This document shows, in pieces, positions 6,862 to 15,551 of a stretch of DNA of 44,696 bases; position 1 is the first letter of the stretch, and every line of letters starts with the position of its first letter. Below the pieces are notes generated by a model. It made no database searches. It had not been told where the DNA came from and saw nothing but the letters and a program-made list of their open reading frames with translations. Made by a program: the position numbers and the translations under genes. This stretch comes from an uncultured Mediterraneibacter sp. (GTDB lineage: Bacteria; Bacillota; Clostridia; Lachnospirales; Lachnospiraceae), in NCBI GenBank assembly GCA_944384505.1, contig CALWTQ010000026.1, forward strand, positions 1-44,696. The letters are read 5' to 3'.

Positions 6862-7329
6862 ATGATCTTATATCACGGAAGCAGACAGATTGTAGAATAT
6901 CCTGAAATAAGAAAAGCAAAATACAATAAAGATTTTTATTTCGGATTTTATTGTACGAGATACGAAGAACAGGCAAAAAGGTGGGCAGCACGTTACGGTG
7001 TAAATGGATATCTGAATAAATATGAGTATGTACCGGGTAACAGGCTTAACTGCAAGGTGTTTACTGAGATGACAGAAGAATGGCTCGATTTTATCGTTGC
7101 ATGCCGCAGCGGGAAGTCTCATAAATACGACATAGTAGAAGGTCCTATGGCAGACGATACGATTTATAATTATGTTCAAAATTACATGGATGGGAAAATT
7201 TCAAGAGCGGCGTTCTGGGAACTGGCAAAGTTTAAGTATCCCACGCATCAGATCAGTTTTCATACGGTTTCTGCACTTGACACTTTAAAATTTATAGGAA
7301 GTGAGGTTGTATATGGGAACAAAGAATAA
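6862..7329 (+). CDS. DUF3990 protein, ADP-ribosyltransferase-like, possible toxin
   Basis: The 155-residue product begins ILYHGSRQIVEYPEI and continues DFYFGFYCTRYEEQAKRWA. This matches the DUF3990 pattern (LYHGS...DFG.GFYLT...QA..WA), which resembles ADP-ribosyltransferase folds such as DarT. The His of LYHGS and the GFYCT segment would line the NAD pocket. Members are often next to a small partner gene, as in toxin-antitoxin pairs. AGGGAG lies 7 nt before the ATG. The gene overlaps the next by 17 nt, so the two are translationally coupled. It is AT-rich compared with the cas genes and sits between cas3 and cas5c, where core I-C operons have nothing. Toxicity is inferred. Confidence 0.7.
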   Translation: MILYHGSRQIVEYPEIRKAKYNKDFYFGFYCTRYEEQAKRWAARYGVNGYLNKYEYVPGNRLNCKVFTEMTEEWLDFIVACRSGKSHKYDIVEGPMADDTIYNYVQNYMDGKISRAAFWELAKFKYPTHQISFHTVSALDTLKFIGSEVVYGNKE

Positions 7330-7753
7330 TAATGCACTTTTTTTTACATGCAGTCTGATTGAATATATTGGGCGGGGTATAAAGCGGACAAGGTGTGAAG
7401 TTACAGATTACCTGGGGAAAGACAGGATTAAAAGAATTTACGAGTATGCGGATGTCTTTCATTGTGAGCCGATTGAAAAGACAGCAGACGAGTTTATTGA
7501 AGAGGCACATATGATGGAAGGTAGTTTTGACAATGTGAAAGAATGTCGGTATACCGTTCCGGGCTATTGGGATATCGGGGAAGTATATGAGCGGTTGATT
7601 GAAGATATCTATGAGGATGAAAATCTACTGGAAGGGGTATGGGAGGTTTACCATTCCTGGATTGACGGGCAGATTTCAGATTATAATACAGATTTCTATT
7701 ATCAGCCGAGAGATTATATAGCAGAATGCTACAGGAAAGGAGAGGTTTTATAA
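7313..7753 (+). CDS. Unrecognised partner of the DUF3990 gene, possible antitoxin
   Basis: From the ATG at 7313 (GTGAGG 6 nt upstream) it encodes 146 residues, acidic and without membrane segments. The first third (FFTCSLIEYIGR..., then YLGKDRIKRIYEYADVFHCEPIEKTADEFIEE) is weakly like the small helical DUF3791 partners of DUF3990. The rest (VPGYWDIGEVYERLIEDI, then EVYHSWIDGQISDYN) I do not recognise. The 17-nt overlap with the DUF3990 gene suggests that the products act together. A frame opening 12 nt earlier lacks a ribosome site. It ends 26 nt before cas5c with no terminator. It could be an antitoxin, or a second enzyme or immunity subunit. Confidence 0.6.
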   Translation: MGTKNNNALFFTCSLIEYIGRGIKRTRCEVTDYLGKDRIKRIYEYADVFHCEPIEKTADEFIEEAHMMEGSFDNVKECRYTVPGYWDIGEVYERLIEDIYEDENLLEGVWEVYHSWIDGQISDYNTDFYYQPRDYIAECYRKGEVL

Positions 7754-7779
7754 ATGAAACGAAGGAAGGAGGTCGAGCG

Positions 7780-8442
7780 ATGGGAGTAGGTGTTAAGGTC
7801 AGAGTGTGGGGGAACTACGCGCTCTTCTCGCGCCCGGAGATGAAAGTGGAAAGGTGCTCCTATGACATCATGACTCCATCGGCGGCGAGAGGGATTCTGG
7901 AGGCAGTTTACTGGCATCCGGGCATGCGATGGGTGATCGATAAGATCCATGTGGTCAATCCGGTTCAGTTCACAAGTGTGCGCCGGAATGAAGTGAAGAG
8001 TAAAATACTTGCCAGTAATGTACTTCAGGCCTATAACGGTGCAAAGAAACCGTTGTACATAAGTACGAAGGCCGATATTGTCCAGCGGGCGTCGCTTTTG
8101 CTGCGGGATGTGGAATATGTGATCGAAGCACATTTTGAGATGACCGAGCGGGCGAATGAGACAGATAATCCGGGGAAATTTAAGGACATCATCATGCGGC
8201 GGCTAAGAAGAGGGGAATGCTTCCATATGCCATATTTCGGATGCAGGGAGTTCCCGGCGAATTTCTGCCTGTGCGAAGAGGAAGACATCAGGACAGCGTA
8301 TGATGATGTGGAAGAAAAAGATCTGGGATTTATGCTTTTTGACATGGATTACTCGGACAGGAATAATATCCAGCCGATGTTTTTCCGCGCGGTCATGAAG
8401 CGGGGCGTCCTGGATCTAAGGGACTGTGAGGTGATACGATGA
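7780..8442 (+). CDS. cas5c: Cas5c (Cas5d), crRNA-processing Cascade subunit
   Basis: In type I-C, Cas5 replaces Cas6: it cuts the repeat hairpin and stays on the 11-nt 5' handle of the crRNA. The 220-residue protein has the family's N-terminal RAMP strand (VGVKVRVWGNYALFSRPE), SYDIMTPSAARGILEAVYWHP and the later QRASLLLRDVEYVIEAHF segment. The start at 7780 has a strong GGAAGGAGGT 6 nt upstream; an in-frame ATG at 7726 would overlap the previous gene without a site and is rejected. Its stop overlaps the start of cas8c. I could not assign the Tyr-Lys-His catalytic residues with certainty. Confidence 0.93.
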   Translation: MGVGVKVRVWGNYALFSRPEMKVERCSYDIMTPSAARGILEAVYWHPGMRWVIDKIHVVNPVQFTSVRRNEVKSKILASNVLQAYNGAKKPLYISTKADIVQRASLLLRDVEYVIEAHFEMTERANETDNPGKFKDIIMRRLRRGECFHMPYFGCREFPANFCLCEEEDIRTAYDDVEEKDLGFMLFDMDYSDRNNIQPMFFRAVMKRGVLDLRDCEVIR

Positions 8443-10172
8443 TCTTACAGGCACTGGTAAATCATTATGAAAATCTTGAGAAGCAGGGAAAAGTGGATCA
8501 GGAAGGCTGGTGTAAAGCGAAGGTTTCCTATGCGGTTAACTTATCAGAAGATGGAAAAATTTTGGGGATTTTTTCTTTAAAAACAGAAGAAGAAAGAGGA
8601 AAAAAGACAGTTTGGATTCCACAGCAGATTAAAGTTCCGGAGATGGTGACACGTTCATCGGGAGTTTCGGCAAATTTCCTGTGTGATAACTCAAAGTATA
8701 TTCTGGGGATTGATGAGAACGGGACAAATCAGAGAGTTCTTGACTGCTTTGAGTCGGCAAAGGAAAAGCATCTGTCGCTCCTTCGTGAAACAGAAGGCAG
8801 GATGGCAGAGGCAGTCAGAAATTTTTTTAAGACGTGGAAGCCGGAGAAGGCAGCGGAATGTGCAGAGGTCAAAGAAAGATGGGAAGACCTCACGGACGGA
8901 GGAAATCTGATCTTCTGCATGGGTATAAAATATGCACAGGATGATCCGTTTATGCAAGAAACATGGGAAACTGCAAGAAATGAATCGTCAGAAGACGGGC
9001 AGACCGGAATCTGTCTCGTAACGGGAAAAGAAACAGAAATTTCCAGAATCCATAAAACTATCAAAGGTGTTCCGGGGGCTCAGTCCAGCGGTGCGGCGCT
9101 GGTTTCATTTAATGCGCCTGCATTTGAATCTTACGGAAAAGAACAGAGTTATAACGCATCGGTCGGGAAATATGCGGAATTTGCCTATACTACGGCATTA
9201 AATTATCTGCTGAATCAGAGAAAATATACATTTCAGCTTGGGGATTCCATGATCGTATTCTGGGCGGAAAGCGCGGAGGAAGAATATCAGGCGGCATTTT
9301 TCGGAGTGGCTGATCCGAAACCCGACAATCAGGAAGAAATAAAAGGAATATTTGACAACCTAAAAAATGGTATGCCGGTTTCTATCGGAAATTTTGCTTT
9401 AAATTCGGACCAGAGATTTTATATCATTTCGCTTGCCCCGAATGCTGCGAGACTTTCTGTACGGTTTTTCTATCAGGATTCTTTTGGAAACATCTTGGAG
9501 AATCTGTCTGCGCATTACGAGAGAATGTCAATTGTAAAACCATCTTGGGAGAGCAGAGAATATATGGGAGTCAGGGACATGCTTTCTGAGACGGTCAACC
9601 AGAACTCAAAGGACAAAACTCCTGTTCCCAATATGGCGGCGCTCGTACTTCAGGCAATCCTGTCAGGCGCCAGGTATCCGGCAAGTCTTTATACAGATGT
9701 TCTTATCCGGATCCGCGCAGAGCAGGGCAATGTTACCTGGGGGAGAGCAGGGATCATCAAAGCATATCTGATACGAAATGGAAGCTGGAAGGAAGGAGAG
9801 AACTATATGGGACTGAATGAAGAGAGCAGGGAGCCTGCTTATGTACTTGGAAGGCTGTTTTCTGTATTAGAATCAATTCAGATGGATGCAAACCCGGGAA
9901 TCAAGGCGACGATCCGCGACCGTTATTTTAATTCCGCGTGTGCGACGCCTGCATCGATCTTCCCGGTGCTTATAAAATTGAAGAACAGCCATATGAAGAA
10001 ACTGGAGCGGGACAAAGGCGGCGCTAAAGTATATTACGAGAAACTGCTGACTGAGCTTATGGGTAAATTGGATGAATATCCGAAACGTCTGTCATTGGAA
10101 GAACAGGGAAAGTTCATTCTCGGATATTATCATCAGGTACAGAAAAAGTACGAAAAAAAGGAGGAAAAGTAG
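8439..10172 (+). CDS. cas8c: Cas8c (Csd1), large Cascade subunit
   Basis: This 577-residue protein has the usual length and place of Csd1, between cas5c and cas7 with a 4-nt ATGA overlap. Landmarks are the N-terminal LQALVNHYENLEKQGK, CLVTGKETEISRIHKTIKGVPGAQSSGAALVSFN (a Cys plus an IHK..KGV..A segment common in the family) and the C-terminal IFPVLIKLKNSHMKKLE. It recognises the PAM and, in I-C, an internal start in its mRNA makes the small Cas11c subunit; in-frame ATGs in the last third make that possible here. AGGAGG elements and tight packing place it in one operon. Confidence 0.93.
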   Translation: MILQALVNHYENLEKQGKVDQEGWCKAKVSYAVNLSEDGKILGIFSLKTEEERGKKTVWIPQQIKVPEMVTRSSGVSANFLCDNSKYILGIDENGTNQRVLDCFESAKEKHLSLLRETEGRMAEAVRNFFKTWKPEKAAECAEVKERWEDLTDGGNLIFCMGIKYAQDDPFMQETWETARNESSEDGQTGICLVTGKETEISRIHKTIKGVPGAQSSGAALVSFNAPAFESYGKEQSYNASVGKYAEFAYTTALNYLLNQRKYTFQLGDSMIVFWAESAEEEYQAAFFGVADPKPDNQEEIKGIFDNLKNGMPVSIGNFALNSDQRFYIISLAPNAARLSVRFFYQDSFGNILENLSAHYERMSIVKPSWESREYMGVRDMLSETVNQNSKDKTPVPNMAALVLQAILSGARYPASLYTDVLIRIRAEQGNVTWGRAGIIKAYLIRNGSWKEGENYMGLNEESREPAYVLGRLFSVLESIQMDANPGIKATIRDRYFNSACATPASIFPVLIKLKNSHMKKLERDKGGAKVYYEKLLTELMGKLDEYPKRLSLEEQGKFILGYYHQVQKKYEKKEEK

Positions 10173-11084
10173 ATGAGCGAAGTAATCAAAAACAGGTATG
10201 AGTTTGTAGTGCTGTTTGATGTGGAAAACGGAAATCCTAATGGAGATCCCGACGCCGGCAATATGCCGAGGATCGATCCCGAAAGCGGGCTGGGGCTCGT
10301 GACGGATGTCTGCCTGAAGCGGAAAATCAGAAATTATGTTGAGACAGTCAAAGAAGATACAGAGGGATTTAAGATCTATATTAAGGAAGATGTACCTCTC
10401 AACAGAAGTGACAGAGAGGCGTGTAAAAGTCTTGGTATCGAGGAGACAGAAGATAAAAAAGTGACAGATGCGCTGAAAAAATTAAAGAAAAGCGATCCGG
10501 ATGCGGATATCAAATTAAGAGATTATATGTGCAGGAATTTTTATGACATTCGTACATTCGGTGCTGTCATGACAACTTTTGTGAAGGCTTCGTTAAACTG
10601 CGGGCAGGTCAGAGGCCCGGTACAGATTGGATTTGCGAGGAGCATTGATCCGGTCATCAGCCAGGAAGTCACGATTACAAGAGTGGCGATCACCACTGAG
10701 AAAGATGCGGAAAACAAAAGCACCGAGATGGGAAGAAAGAGTATTGTTCCCTATGGATTGTATCGTGCAGAGGGATATGTATCTGCGAATCTTGCCAGAA
10801 GAGTGACAGGTTTTTCAGAAGAGGATCTGGGGCTGCTGTGGGAAGCAATCATCAATATGTTTGAAAATGACCACTCAGCTGCAAGAGGAAAAATGGCAGT
10901 ACGGGAACTGATCGTATTCAAACACAGCAAAGAACTGGGAGACTGCCCGGCATATAAATTGTTTGATGCAGTGGAAGTCAAGAAAAAGGAAGATGTGGAA
11001 TATCCGAGAAAGTACCAGGACTATACAGTGGAAGTACACGAAGAGAAGATACCGGATTCAGTTGAAGTGAAAAGGATGGTATGA
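10173..11084 (+). CDS. cas7c: Cas7c (Csd2), Cascade backbone
   Basis: The 303-residue product carries the Csd2 signature near its start: RYEFVVLFDVENGNPNGDPDAGNMPR, then TDVCLKRKIRNYV. Further on are DIRTFGAVM and GQVRGPVQIGFARSIDPV, all typical of the RAMP that polymerises along the crRNA. It begins on the base after the cas8c stop, with AAGGAGG inside the end of cas8c, and overlaps cas4 by 4 nt. Length and motifs look complete. Confidence 0.95.
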   Translation: MSEVIKNRYEFVVLFDVENGNPNGDPDAGNMPRIDPESGLGLVTDVCLKRKIRNYVETVKEDTEGFKIYIKEDVPLNRSDREACKSLGIEETEDKKVTDALKKLKKSDPDADIKLRDYMCRNFYDIRTFGAVMTTFVKASLNCGQVRGPVQIGFARSIDPVISQEVTITRVAITTEKDAENKSTEMGRKSIVPYGLYRAEGYVSANLARRVTGFSEEDLGLLWEAIINMFENDHSAARGKMAVRELIVFKHSKELGDCPAYKLFDAVEVKKKEDVEYPRKYQDYTVEVHEEKIPDSVEVKRMV

Positions 11085-11749
11085 TGGAATATTCGGAAGA
11101 TGATTATCTGATGATTTCAGGAATCCAGCATTTCAAATTCTGCCGGAGACAGTGGGCTCTGATCCATATTGAACAGCAGTGGGCGGAAAACGTTCATACT
11201 GTCACAGGAGAGCTGATGCATAAAAAGGTGCATGACCCTACTCTTAGGGAAAAGAGAAAGGACGTCATCATTGCCAGAGCCCTTCCAGTCTCTTCAAGAG
11301 AACTGGGAGTCAGCGGCGAGTGCGATCTGGTGGAGTTTCATAAATGTGAGGATGGGATAAAGCTGCATGGCCACAGGGGACTTTATTCTATCTATCCGGT
11401 GGAATATAAGAAAGGAAAACCTAAACTATCAGAGGAAGATATGCTTCAGATGGCGGCACAGGCGATGTGCTTGGAAGAAATGTTTTCCGCACGGGTGCCG
11501 GAAGGAGCTATTTTTTACGGTGAGACAAGAAGGCGCGAAGTTGTGGAGATTACAGAAGAGCTGCGTACTGAAGTAAAAAATATGTTTCGAGAGATGCATG
11601 AGTATTTTGCAAGAAAGTATACGCCGAAAGTGAAATACAGCAAGTCCTGTAATGCGTGTTCTCTCAAGGACATCTGTCTGCCTAAACTCGGAAAGTCGGT
11701 TTCAGTGAAATCATATATTGATCAGATGCTGAAGGAGGAAGAAGAATGA
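11081..11749 (+). CDS. cas4: Cas4 PAM-trimming nuclease
   Basis: This 222-residue RecB-like nuclease works with Cas1-Cas2 to select and trim new spacers at the PAM. Visible are the iron-sulphur ligands C21 (CRRQW) and C190, C193 and C199 (CNACSLKDIC), and the nuclease residues D82 (GECDLVEF), E108 and K110 (VEYKKGK). All key residues are present. It overlaps cas7c and cas1 by 4 nt each. Confidence 0.95.
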   Translation: MMEYSEDDYLMISGIQHFKFCRRQWALIHIEQQWAENVHTVTGELMHKKVHDPTLREKRKDVIIARALPVSSRELGVSGECDLVEFHKCEDGIKLHGHRGLYSIYPVEYKKGKPKLSEEDMLQMAAQAMCLEEMFSARVPEGAIFYGETRRREVVEITEELRTEVKNMFREMHEYFARKYTPKVKYSKSCNACSLKDICLPKLGKSVSVKSYIDQMLKEEEE

Positions 11750-12777
11750 GAAAACTGCTGAATACATTGTATGTTACTTCTGAAAACAGCTATCTGTCTC
11801 TGGATGGGGAAAATATAGTTGTCCTTGAGGATCAAAGAGAATTGGGAAGGATACCGCTTCATAATCTGGAAGGAATCGTTTCTTTTGGCTATCGTGGGAC
11901 AAGTCCGGCATTGATGGGGGCTTGTGCGGAACGGAATATTTCTCTGTGTTATCTTACACCGCAAGGGAAATTTCTGGCGCGTGTCTCTGGAAGAATCAAA
12001 GGAAATGTGATATTAAGAGAGCAGCAGTATGCAAGCAAAAACGACGAGAAGATCAGTTTGGAGATCGCAAGAAACTGTATACTGGGAAAAGTATATAATG
12101 CCAGGTGGGTTCTGGAACGAGCCATGAGAGACCATGCAATGCAGATTGACATGGACCGAGTAAAAGATGCATCTACTTTTCTAAAAAATGCTTTGGAAAG
12201 GATACGGGACGCGGAATCGAAAGAGCAGCTCAGAGGTTATGAAGGAGAAGCGGCCAGTATTTATTTCAGAGTGTTTGATGAATTGATCCTTCAACAGAAA
12301 AAGGATTTTGTATTTAGAGGCAGAAATAAGCGGCCGCCCCTTGACAATGTAAATGCGTTGCTGTCTTTTGTATACACGTTGCTGACAAACAGTATTACTT
12401 CAGCTCTGGAAAGTGTAGGGTTGGATCCCTATGTAGGATATCTTCACACAGATCGACCGGGCAGAGCTTCGCTGTCTTTGGATATGATAGAGGAACTCAG
12501 AGCAATCCTCGCTGACCGTTTTGTTCTGACATTGATCAATAAGAAGATTATCGGTGGAAAGAATTTTTCTGTGAAAGAAAACGGTGCGGTGCTTATGGAC
12601 GATGAGCTGCGGAAGAAAGTGCTGGCAGAATGGCAGAACAAGAAAAAGGAAACTATTACGCATCCTTACCTGAAAGAAAAAGTAGAATGGGGGATGGTTC
12701 CTTATGTTCAGGCGATGCTCCTCGCACGATATTTAAGAGGCGACTTGGACGGTTATCCAGTATTTCTGTGGAAGTGA
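11746..12777 (+). CDS. cas1: Cas1 spacer integrase
   Basis: The 343-residue protein fits Cas1 of type I-C. The metal-binding residues are visible: E166 in RGYEGEAASIYF, H234 in GYLHTDRPGR, and the acidic cluster D246/E249/E250 in SLSLDMIEELRAILADR. The N-terminal beta domain (NTLYVTSENSYLSLDGENIVV) is intact. It starts within the end of cas4 (ATGA overlap), and cas2 follows 9 nt after its stop. With Cas2 and Cas4 it would integrate new spacers at the leader end of the array. Confidence 0.96.
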   Translation: MRKLLNTLYVTSENSYLSLDGENIVVLEDQRELGRIPLHNLEGIVSFGYRGTSPALMGACAERNISLCYLTPQGKFLARVSGRIKGNVILREQQYASKNDEKISLEIARNCILGKVYNARWVLERAMRDHAMQIDMDRVKDASTFLKNALERIRDAESKEQLRGYEGEAASIYFRVFDELILQQKKDFVFRGRNKRPPLDNVNALLSFVYTLLTNSITSALESVGLDPYVGYLHTDRPGRASLSLDMIEELRAILADRFVLTLINKKIIGGKNFSVKENGAVLMDDELRKKVLAEWQNKKKETITHPYLKEKVEWGMVPYVQAMLLARYLRGDLDGYPVFLWK

Positions 12778-12786
12778 GGTGGGAAA

Positions 12787-13077
12787 ATGCTCGTACTGAT
12801 TACATATGATGTGAATACTGAGACCGCCGCAGGAAGGAAGAGACTGCGGAAAGTTGCAAAGCAATGCACTAATTATGGCAGACGAGTGCAGAATTCTGTT
12901 TTTGAATGCATTCTGGATAATGCGCAGTGCGTTACTCTGAAGGCAATATTGGAAGATATTATTGATGAGAGCGTTGACAGCCTGAGATTCTATTATCTGG
13001 GAAATAAATATCAGACAAAGGTGGAACATATGGGTGTCGATCGCGGAATTGCAGTAGATAATACATTGATTTTGTGA
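12787..13077 (+). CDS. cas2: Cas2
   Basis: Ninety-six residues begin MLVLITYDVNTETAAGRKRLRKVAKQC, the ferredoxin-like fold of Cas2 with the conserved Asp at position 8 and the basic helix after it; RVQNSVFEC follows. It bridges Cas1 dimers during integration. It is the last gene of the operon and ends 182 bp before the first repeat. Confidence 0.95.
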   Translation: MLVLITYDVNTETAAGRKRLRKVAKQCTNYGRRVQNSVFECILDNAQCVTLKAILEDIIDESVDSLRFYYLGNKYQTKVEHMGVDRGIAVDNTLIL

Positions 13078-13259
13078 CAATATACGAGTGCGAATAAGAA
13101 ACGAACATGGAAATGCCGGGGGATTCGCACTTTAAAATGTGCACAAATGAAGGAGAGTGTAGAAAAAAGAGGGGATGGAAAAGGGAAAAATTAAGTATAT
13201 AAAATGATAATTTGTTGATTTCTGCTGAAAATTGGAATGAATTTTTGGATGAAATTGCT
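13078..13259 (+). promoter_or_regulatory. CRISPR leader with conserved-type hairpin
   Basis: This AT-rich, gene-free stretch lies between cas2 and the array. A 9-bp hairpin (AGTGCGAAT 13087-13095 with ATTCGCACT 13123-13131) has the GTGCGAA...GGGGATTCGCAC layout that I recall from leaders of other I-C arrays. The part next to repeat 1 is rich in A and T and should carry the array promoter and integration signals. Transcription and new spacers should enter from this side. Confidence 0.75.
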
Positions 13260-15018
13260 GTCGCTCCCTTCGCGGGAGCGTGGATTGAAATTTTTGCAGG
13301 AAGGGAATCAGGCTGAATTTGACCGGTCGCTCCCTTCGCGGGAGCGTGGATTGAAATTTACAACGGAACGTTGATACCCAGCGTCCGATCTGTCGCTCCC
13401 TTCGCGGGAGCGTGGATTGAAATAATGAACCGTTCTACACTGAATCCACACAAATCGTCGCTCCCTTCGCGGGAGCGTGGATTGAAATTCCTCCAGATGC
13501 GTACCCGTTCGTAGTTGCGTTGTCGCTCCCTTCGCGGGAGCGTGGATTGAAATCCCGCCTGATATTACATTTACGGCGTATTACAGAGGTCGCTCCCTTC
13601 GCGGGAGCGTGGATTGAAATGATAATCAAGGGCGTCGGTTCAAAAATCGGCTCAGGTCGCTCCCTTCGCGGGAGCGTGGATTGAAATATATCCTGTGCCA
13701 TGATTATGATTCCTCCACAAGTTGTCGCTCCCTTCGCGGGAGCGTGGATTGAAATAGTATATCACGTTGTTGATCAGAGCGGGGAGACAGTCGCTCCCTT
13801 CGCGGGAGCGTGGATTGAAATAAATTAAAGGGCACGGAGATTGTAAGATTTCACGTCGCTCCCTTCGCGGGAGCGTGGATTGAAATGGGAATGTGGATCC
13901 GAGATGAAAGCCCTGTCCAGTGTCGCTCCCTTCGCGGGAGCGTGGATTGAAATTCGACGATGCGATTGAGCAGGCGAATGAGGCGGTGTCGCTCCCTTCG
14001 CGGGAGCGTGGATTGAAATAGTACGACAAAGTACAGCCGGAGCATCGGATCGACGTCGCTCCCTTCGCGGGAGCGTGGATTGAAATCCGTCCCCTTACTG
14101 TATGATTTTGCTGTTTGCCACGTCGCTCCCTTCGCGGGAGCGTGGATTGAAATCTGATACGGAGTTCGCAGCTTTCTGAACCTTATCGTCGCTCCCTTCG
14201 CGGGAGCGTGGATTGAAATACATTTAATCCGAGATCCCTTTACAACTATGAGTGTCGCTCCCTTCGCGGGAGCGTGGATTGAAATAAGCTCATCCTCGTT
14301 AAAATCTGCGGCATTGTTGTCGCTCCCTTCGCGGGAGCGTGGATTGAAATTCAGATGATGTCAGTGCTCAAAGCGTTGCTATCCGTCGCTCCCTTCGCGG
14401 GAGCGTGGATTGAAATATATCCAGTAAGGACATAAAAAAAGTTCCTCACAGGTCGCTCCCTTCGCGGGAGCGTGGATTGAAATGTAATTGTTGCGTACGT
14501 TATCTTTGCAGTATCTACATGTCGCTCCCTTCGCGGGAGCGTGGATTGAAATATAGCTCATGCCGTCCTGCGGGATGTTTTTCCCGGTCGCTCCCTTCGC
14601 GGGAGCGTGGATTGAAATACAGTTAAAACCGCTTATGTCAGACTTCAACGCGGTCGCTCCCTTCGCGGGAGCGTGGATTGAAATAGCACTTTAAATACAC
14701 TCTTAAGCCCAGACATATCGTCGCTCCCTTCGCGGGAGCGTGGATTGAAATCCCGGACGGGCAAGTAAGATTGTGGAACGCAGTGACCGTCGCTCCCTTC
14801 GCGGGAGCGTGGATTGAAATGTAGGTTGCCAAGACGGGATATTATAAGAATCAAGTCGCTCCCTTCGCGGGAGCGTGGATTGAAATGCCACCTACGGACA
14901 GAGCATTCAGATCCGCATCAGTCGCTCCCTTCGCGGGAGCGTGGATTGAAATGCATATGGGATAAAGTCTGCATTCGAACAACAGGGTCGCTCCCTTCGC
15001 GGGAGCGTGGATTGAAAT
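13260..15018 (+). CRISPR. Type I-C CRISPR array, 27 repeats and 26 spacers
   Basis: The repeat is 32 nt, begins GTCGCTCCC, has the stem CGCTCCC/GGGAGCG, and ends GTGGATTGAAAT, the I-C consensus end. All 27 copies read as identical, including the last at 14987-15018. Spacers are 33-37 nt (most 34-35), and none is repeated within the array. Several read as open coding sequence, as expected from phage genes. No spacer was seen by eye to match another part of the window. Short ORFs across the array in both strands are artefacts of the repeat. Confidence 0.98.
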
Positions 15019-15246
15019 TAAAATTCTTCAACCATAGTTTTTGTTTCAGACGGAGCGATCGTATTGAGCAGTTCCGTTTTTAGGGCTCCGGGATAAATGG
15101 CTGTGGTGCGGATGTCTGTGCCTGCCTGGACGGATTCTGAGCGGAATGAATCCAGCATCGCCCGGACAAAATGCTTTGTGCCGGAGTAAACGGCGTTGCC
15201 GGGGCTGGATTTTGTTCCGGCGGACAGGCTTATCCCGGTTATACAG
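15018..15246 (-). pseudogene. SDR oxidoreductase fragment abutting the array
   Basis: On the minus strand, an open frame reads through the catalytic region of a short-chain dehydrogenase: GNAVYSGTKHFVRAM (the YxxxK motif), then TTAIYPGALKTEL (the PG motif after the active site). The N-terminal cofactor-binding half and the C-terminus are missing; a stop lies upstream in frame. The TAA that ends it uses the last base of the final CRISPR repeat (15018-15020), so the array border cuts straight into this old gene. Confidence 0.7.
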
Positions 15247-15551
15247 GATTATTTTTGTGAAATGGCGGTTGCTTCGGAAATCATTGCTGACTGAAGACTC
15301 ATATCAGGGCTGAAGAATCGTGTTTATAATTTTGTGGTTCTGCATCAGTCCCCTAACGACAAAGATATACGATTCTGGCGCATCGGGGTCCCGTGTTCTG
15401 GGTGGAAAGATGCAGAGAACACTTAAAAGATGCAAAACTGCTGGTACAGGACAGTATGGGCGTGTGACCATTCCGATTTCTGATGATGCGGCTTATGTGA
15501 GATTTTATCTGGCCTGCCTGGATTCCGAGAAGGGCAGATACTGTTCATTCT
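15247..15551. other. No recognisable feature
   Basis: A stretch of about 300 bp between the SDR fragment and the end of the MATE gene. An 86-codon open frame (15320-15580) crosses it, but it lacks a ribosome site, overlaps the MATE gene and resembles nothing I know. It may be more decayed coding sequence. No hairpin or promoter stood out. Confidence 0.5.

Noticed and set aside
13292-14986. Self-targeting spacers against genes in this window
   Set aside because: Reading the 26 spacers against the window by eye gave no long match. A real alignment search would be needed to be sure.
13435-15083. Repetitive proteins with SIHAPAKGAT or FNPRSREGSD units, and others reading SLPSRERGLK
   Set aside because: These are translations of the CRISPR repeat in different frames, not genes.
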